A DNA stretch of 5,639 bases from Methyloglobulus sp. (GTDB lineage Bacteria > Pseudomonadota > Gammaproteobacteria > Methylococcales > Methylomonadaceae). Under the pieces are notes generated by a model. It was given only the letters and a program-made list of their open reading frames with translations. It was not told the origin of the DNA and searched no databases. This document shows, piece by piece, positions 2,958 to 5,639 of the stretch (position 1 is its first letter; every line of letters starts with the position of its first letter). The DNA lies in assembly GCA_013140405.1 (NCBI GenBank), contig JABFSV010000073.1, positions 1 through 5,639 of the forward strand, in the 5' to 3' direction. The translations under genes were made by a program, and so were the position numbers.

Positions 2958-5639
2958 TTAAAAACCATAACTCCAAGTAAAATTAAGCGCATAATCCCGG
3001 TCAAGTTGATAGCCGTTGTAGTCGGTGTGAACAGGTTGCATCCATTCAAACTTTAAGCTATTGCCAGCAAATGCGCCGTTGGGGATAGTGACGTTAACGC
3101 CCAAGCCCAAATCCACAAACTGGCCGCCGTAGTTGGCGGGGCTGTCGAAAGGGCCGACATGGGTCAAAACTACAGGAAGCTGGGTGACGGCGTTAATTTC
3201 CGTAGATGCTGGGTATGCCCCGTGGATTGCGCCCTGTGTCGCGTAAACCCCACGCACGGTCGTTGCCAGCCAATTTGTCCATTGATAACCGCCCCACACG
3301 CTGCTTTGGAAGATGTCGCCAAAAGCAAAACCCGATTCGTTAGTGCTTTCAAGGCGTACCATACCGGTAGCTTGTGCGCCCCAGTTGAATTTATCAAGCT
3401 CGCCGATATAAGTCAGGCTAGGCTTAAAATCCCAAGTGCCACTCCCCAACTGCATGCCATAGTGGAGCGGGATATTAGCTGCATTAGCCGTTATCGAAGA
3501 GGTTTTCCTTAATTTAATACCGACATCCCCGGTTGGAGCCGTGCCGCCCAAACTGAGCGTGATATGGTGATGGGGATTGTCAAACAGTTTGAACAATGCA
3601 TACAGGCCAGTATCGCCGATACCTCCCGTCTGGTGATTATGACCAACGCTATGACCATTATGATGTTGATTTTGAGTGTCAAACGCCTTTAAGGCTGCCA
3701 TATTCATTTCCATATCCATCCATTGCGGCATTAGCATCAAGGTCAGCCAGTCGGTGGGAGCCGCCATCAGTTCCAGCATGTGCATATTCATCGCCATAGA
3801 TTCCGGTACAACCGCGCATTCCTGGTCACCACAGCCGTTAAACCGCACGGTGTCTGGGCTGACGGTTTTCGAGCCTAACAACATAGCGCCCGCCTGTTCG
3901 CTACGCATAAAGCGGTAGCCGACCATAAAATCACCGGATTTAGCCAAGGTATGGTCGAACATCACGCCAGCGGGTGAATTAGAAGGGTGATGATGCCCGT
4001 GGCCGGAATGCCCATCATCACCGCTGCCGCCAGAACCCAACGCAGCCAAATTAATCTTGAGTGCCGCATTAGCAACCCAGTAGTCATAATCGGCAAAGGC
4101 TTGTTCGCCACCGCCACCCAGCTCAAGGTTGCCTTGGTGGGTATAGTATTCAAAGCCGGTTTCAAGGCTTACCCCCTTGGCAAACTGTTTGGCTATAGTT
4201 ACCCCGCCGCTTAAAGCGCCAAAACCGGAAAGGCGCTGATCGCTGGAATAATTCTTTGGTAACGGTTTGGCGTATATTTTTTCGCCGGTAACAGGGTCGT
4301 TACCCGTCGTTATTGAACGCACATAAGGCGTGTAAAAATCCGCGCTGGTTTGGGAGTAATAGCGGATTCTGGGCGTAGCTGTCCAGCCTGCACCTAAAGG
4401 TTGCACCCAATCCGCCTCAAAAGTATGGGCGTTAATGCCCCAATCGTCATGGCCAAAGCGGTAGTCGAAATGTAACGCGGCATCAAACGGTTCAATATAC
4501 TGGTTATAACCCAGATTCCAGTTGAACTGGTTACGTTCCTCCGGACGTTTTTCAAGTCGTCCGGGAAGGGAGATCGACAGTAGGGGGGTGTTCGGGTCTA
4601 GCCCTGGCTGTTCTTTGTTTTCAATAAAATAAACCAGCTTATAAGGGTTGGCCATATAACCCGTGCTGCGTGTGTAACCCATGTCCAGCTCCAGCACGGC
4701 ATCTTTGTTCAACACTTGCGTCAAACCCAGTTGGGCGCCCCAGTCCTGGCGGTTGGCGCGCAACATTGCGCCAGTGCGGTTTCCCTCGCTATCGAGCGTA
4801 CTTTCAATTTGGGCTGGAGCGCCATCAGTGGGCTTATAACTGACTAAACCGGTTGTCTGGCTAACAAATTGTTCTTCGTACCCTTGTGTGTCAATATAAG
4901 GTAGCCCGTCAGGATCGATTGTCGCTGAAGTATCGCTGTTGGTGTAACTTAATCCCAAATTGACGCTGGTTTGTTTCTGGTTAAAATCCATGCGACCGCC
5001 CAGGTTCACAAAGCGGGACTCATAGTCGTTTTCCACCGATATGCCGCCACCCACATCCACTGCCGCCACGTCCCAATCATAACTGAGCTTAAAATCGCCC
5101 TGCTTGCGCGTTTCCGGCGAGGCGTAAGACAATACATGGGTAAGCTGATTGGCTTTTGTCCCTAGCAAAAAAGGCTCCCTATTCCCTGTTTTTATAGCGG
5201 TATAAGTATTGCCCTTGTTGTCCAGAAAGAAACTTCTACCATTTTTTGCGAAAGGCGATGCCCCAGCGATCACTGAGCCATTGCCGCCCTGTACCGCAGG
5301 TGCTGTACCCAGCGGTGTTGCCCCTGACCAAGTGTCCTGAGTATAGTTAAAAGCAAACTTGATGCGGTCGGTGAGGGTAAAGCGTCCATTGCCACGTATG
5401 CTATCCACTTCGATAGGATTAACTTGGTTCGGTTGTTTTTCTATGTTGCCTAATGATATTGCGGCATTATTATCTTCCAGGCTGTAAATATCCCGCTTGC
5501 CTTCCTGGTAGTGGCTATATTGGAAATCTACGCTGTCTTCTTCAGCGGCGTGGATAGCGGGGTGGAACAATCCGGGCAAGATGAGCGCGGCTGTCGTTAG
5601 CGTTAATAATGGTGATTTCGTATCCGTTTTTGAATGGGG
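2958..5639 (-). CDS. Large outer-membrane double-barrel protein: DUF3570-like module fused to a Met/His-rich transporter-like module (5' end outside window)
   Basis: One open frame of at least 893 codons; residue numbers here count from the TTG at 5579. The true start is beyond 5639: the codons before that TTG encode KSPLLTLTTAALILPG, the hydrophobic core of a signal peptide, with cleavage likely near HAA|EED (about residue 12). Residues 13-514 resemble DUF3570 barrels (HYQEGKRD at 23-30, SGATP at 85-89, many alternating aromatic strands). Residues 515-538 are a Gly/Ser/Asp linker with five His. Residues 539-873 resemble the 'transporter'/MetA-pathway-like outer-membrane family (MFDHTLAKSGDFMVGYRFMR, then APTDWLTLM, GIGDTGLYALFKLF, PTGD, LGSGTWDF). 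That half has 11 Met in 595-627, a CGDQEC pair (583, 588) and His clusters at 639-649 and 670-672, and the protein ends in YGF, the C-terminal aromatic of outer-membrane barrels. A metal-linked, possibly copper, role is inference. The FKBP gene follows on the same strand. Confidence 0.82.
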   Translation of the reverse strand, partial: PHSKTDTKSPLLTLTTAALILPGLFHPAIHAAEEDSVDFQYSHYQEGKRDIYSLEDNNAAISLGNIEKQPNQVNPIEVDSIRGNGRFTLTDRIKFAFNYTQDTWSGATPLGTAPAVQGGNGSVIAGASPFAKNGRSFFLDNKGNTYTAIKTGNREPFLLGTKANQLTHVLSYASPETRKQGDFKLSYDWDVAAVDVGGGISVENDYESRFVNLGGRMDFNQKQTSVNLGLSYTNSDTSATIDPDGLPYIDTQGYEEQFVSQTTGLVSYKPTDGAPAQIESTLDSEGNRTGAMLRANRQDWGAQLGLTQVLNKDAVLELDMGYTRSTGYMANPYKLVYFIENKEQPGLDPNTPLLSISLPGRLEKRPEERNQFNWNLGYNQYIEPFDAALHFDYRFGHDDWGINAHTFEADWVQPLGAGWTATPRIRYYSQTSADFYTPYVRSITTGNDPVTGEKIYAKPLPKNYSSDQRLSGFGALSGGVTIAKQFAKGVSLETGFEYYTHQGNLELGGGGEQAFADYDYWVANAALKINLAALGSGGSGDDGHSGHGHHHPSNSPAGVMFDHTLAKSGDFMVGYRFMRSEQAGAMLLGSKTVSPDTVRFNGCGDQECAVVPESMAMNMHMLELMAAPTDWLTLMLMPQWMDMEMNMAALKAFDTQNQHHNGHSVGHNHQTGGIGDTGLYALFKLFDNPHHHITLSLGGTAPTGDVGIKLRKTSSITANAANIPLHYGMQLGSGTWDFKPSLTYIGELDKFNWGAQATGMVRLESTNESGFAFGDIFQSSVWGGYQWTNWLATTVRGVYATQGAIHGAYPASTEINAVTQLPVVLTHVGPFDSPANYGGQFVDLGLGVNVTIPNGAFAGNSLKFEWMQPVHTDYNGYQLDRDYALNFTWSYGF

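Noticed and set aside
1..5639. CRISPR array, tRNA or rRNA gene
   Set aside because: No regularly spaced repeats and no tRNA- or rRNA-like conserved segments were seen on either strand.

Overview
The window reads as a piece of a Gram-negative, probably gammaproteobacterial chromosome. The evidence is an outer-membrane beta-barrel protein with a signal peptide and a C-terminal Phe, an FKBP_N/FKBP_C lipoprotein of the Mip/FkpA type, and a YafQ-type toxin. A methanotroph-like host would suit the metal-flavoured barrel, but that is a guess, not something the sequence proves. Every gene I can support lies on the minus strand, so transcription runs from right to left.

Layout in order of transcription. 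(1) 5639-2958: a large outer-membrane protein whose start lies beyond the window. Its N-terminal half resembles DUF3570 barrels. A Gly/Ser/Asp/His linker joins it to a second, Met- and His-rich barrel-like module of the family usually annotated as 'transporter' or meta-pathway phenol degradation-like. (2) 2957-2835: a short intergenic stretch with two mutually exclusive hairpins. (3) 2834-2049: an FKBP-type lipoprotein whose prolyl-isomerase pocket has lost several core residues. (4) 2048-1740: about 300 bases without a convincing gene but rich in inverted repeats. (5) 1739-1395 and 1364-1110: a YafQ-like toxin gene followed by a small coiled-coil gene. Both open with the same duplicated 44-bp translation-initiation segment. 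(6) 1046-1: the N-terminal 348 codons of an ISL3-family transposase that runs off the left edge.

How the parts may work together. The barrel protein and the FKBP lipoprotein lie head-to-tail with a 123-nt gap and could be one envelope unit, with the lipoprotein acting as a periplasmic folding partner or accessory of the barrel. This is inference. The toxin, coiled-coil gene and insertion sequence form an accessory segment. No recognised antitoxin accompanies the toxin, so the coiled-coil protein is the only candidate partner visible. The strongest observations are the double-barrel fusion with its His/Met-rich parts, the duplicated initiation leader, the altered active sites of both the FKBP protein and the toxin, and the structured non-coding stretches.
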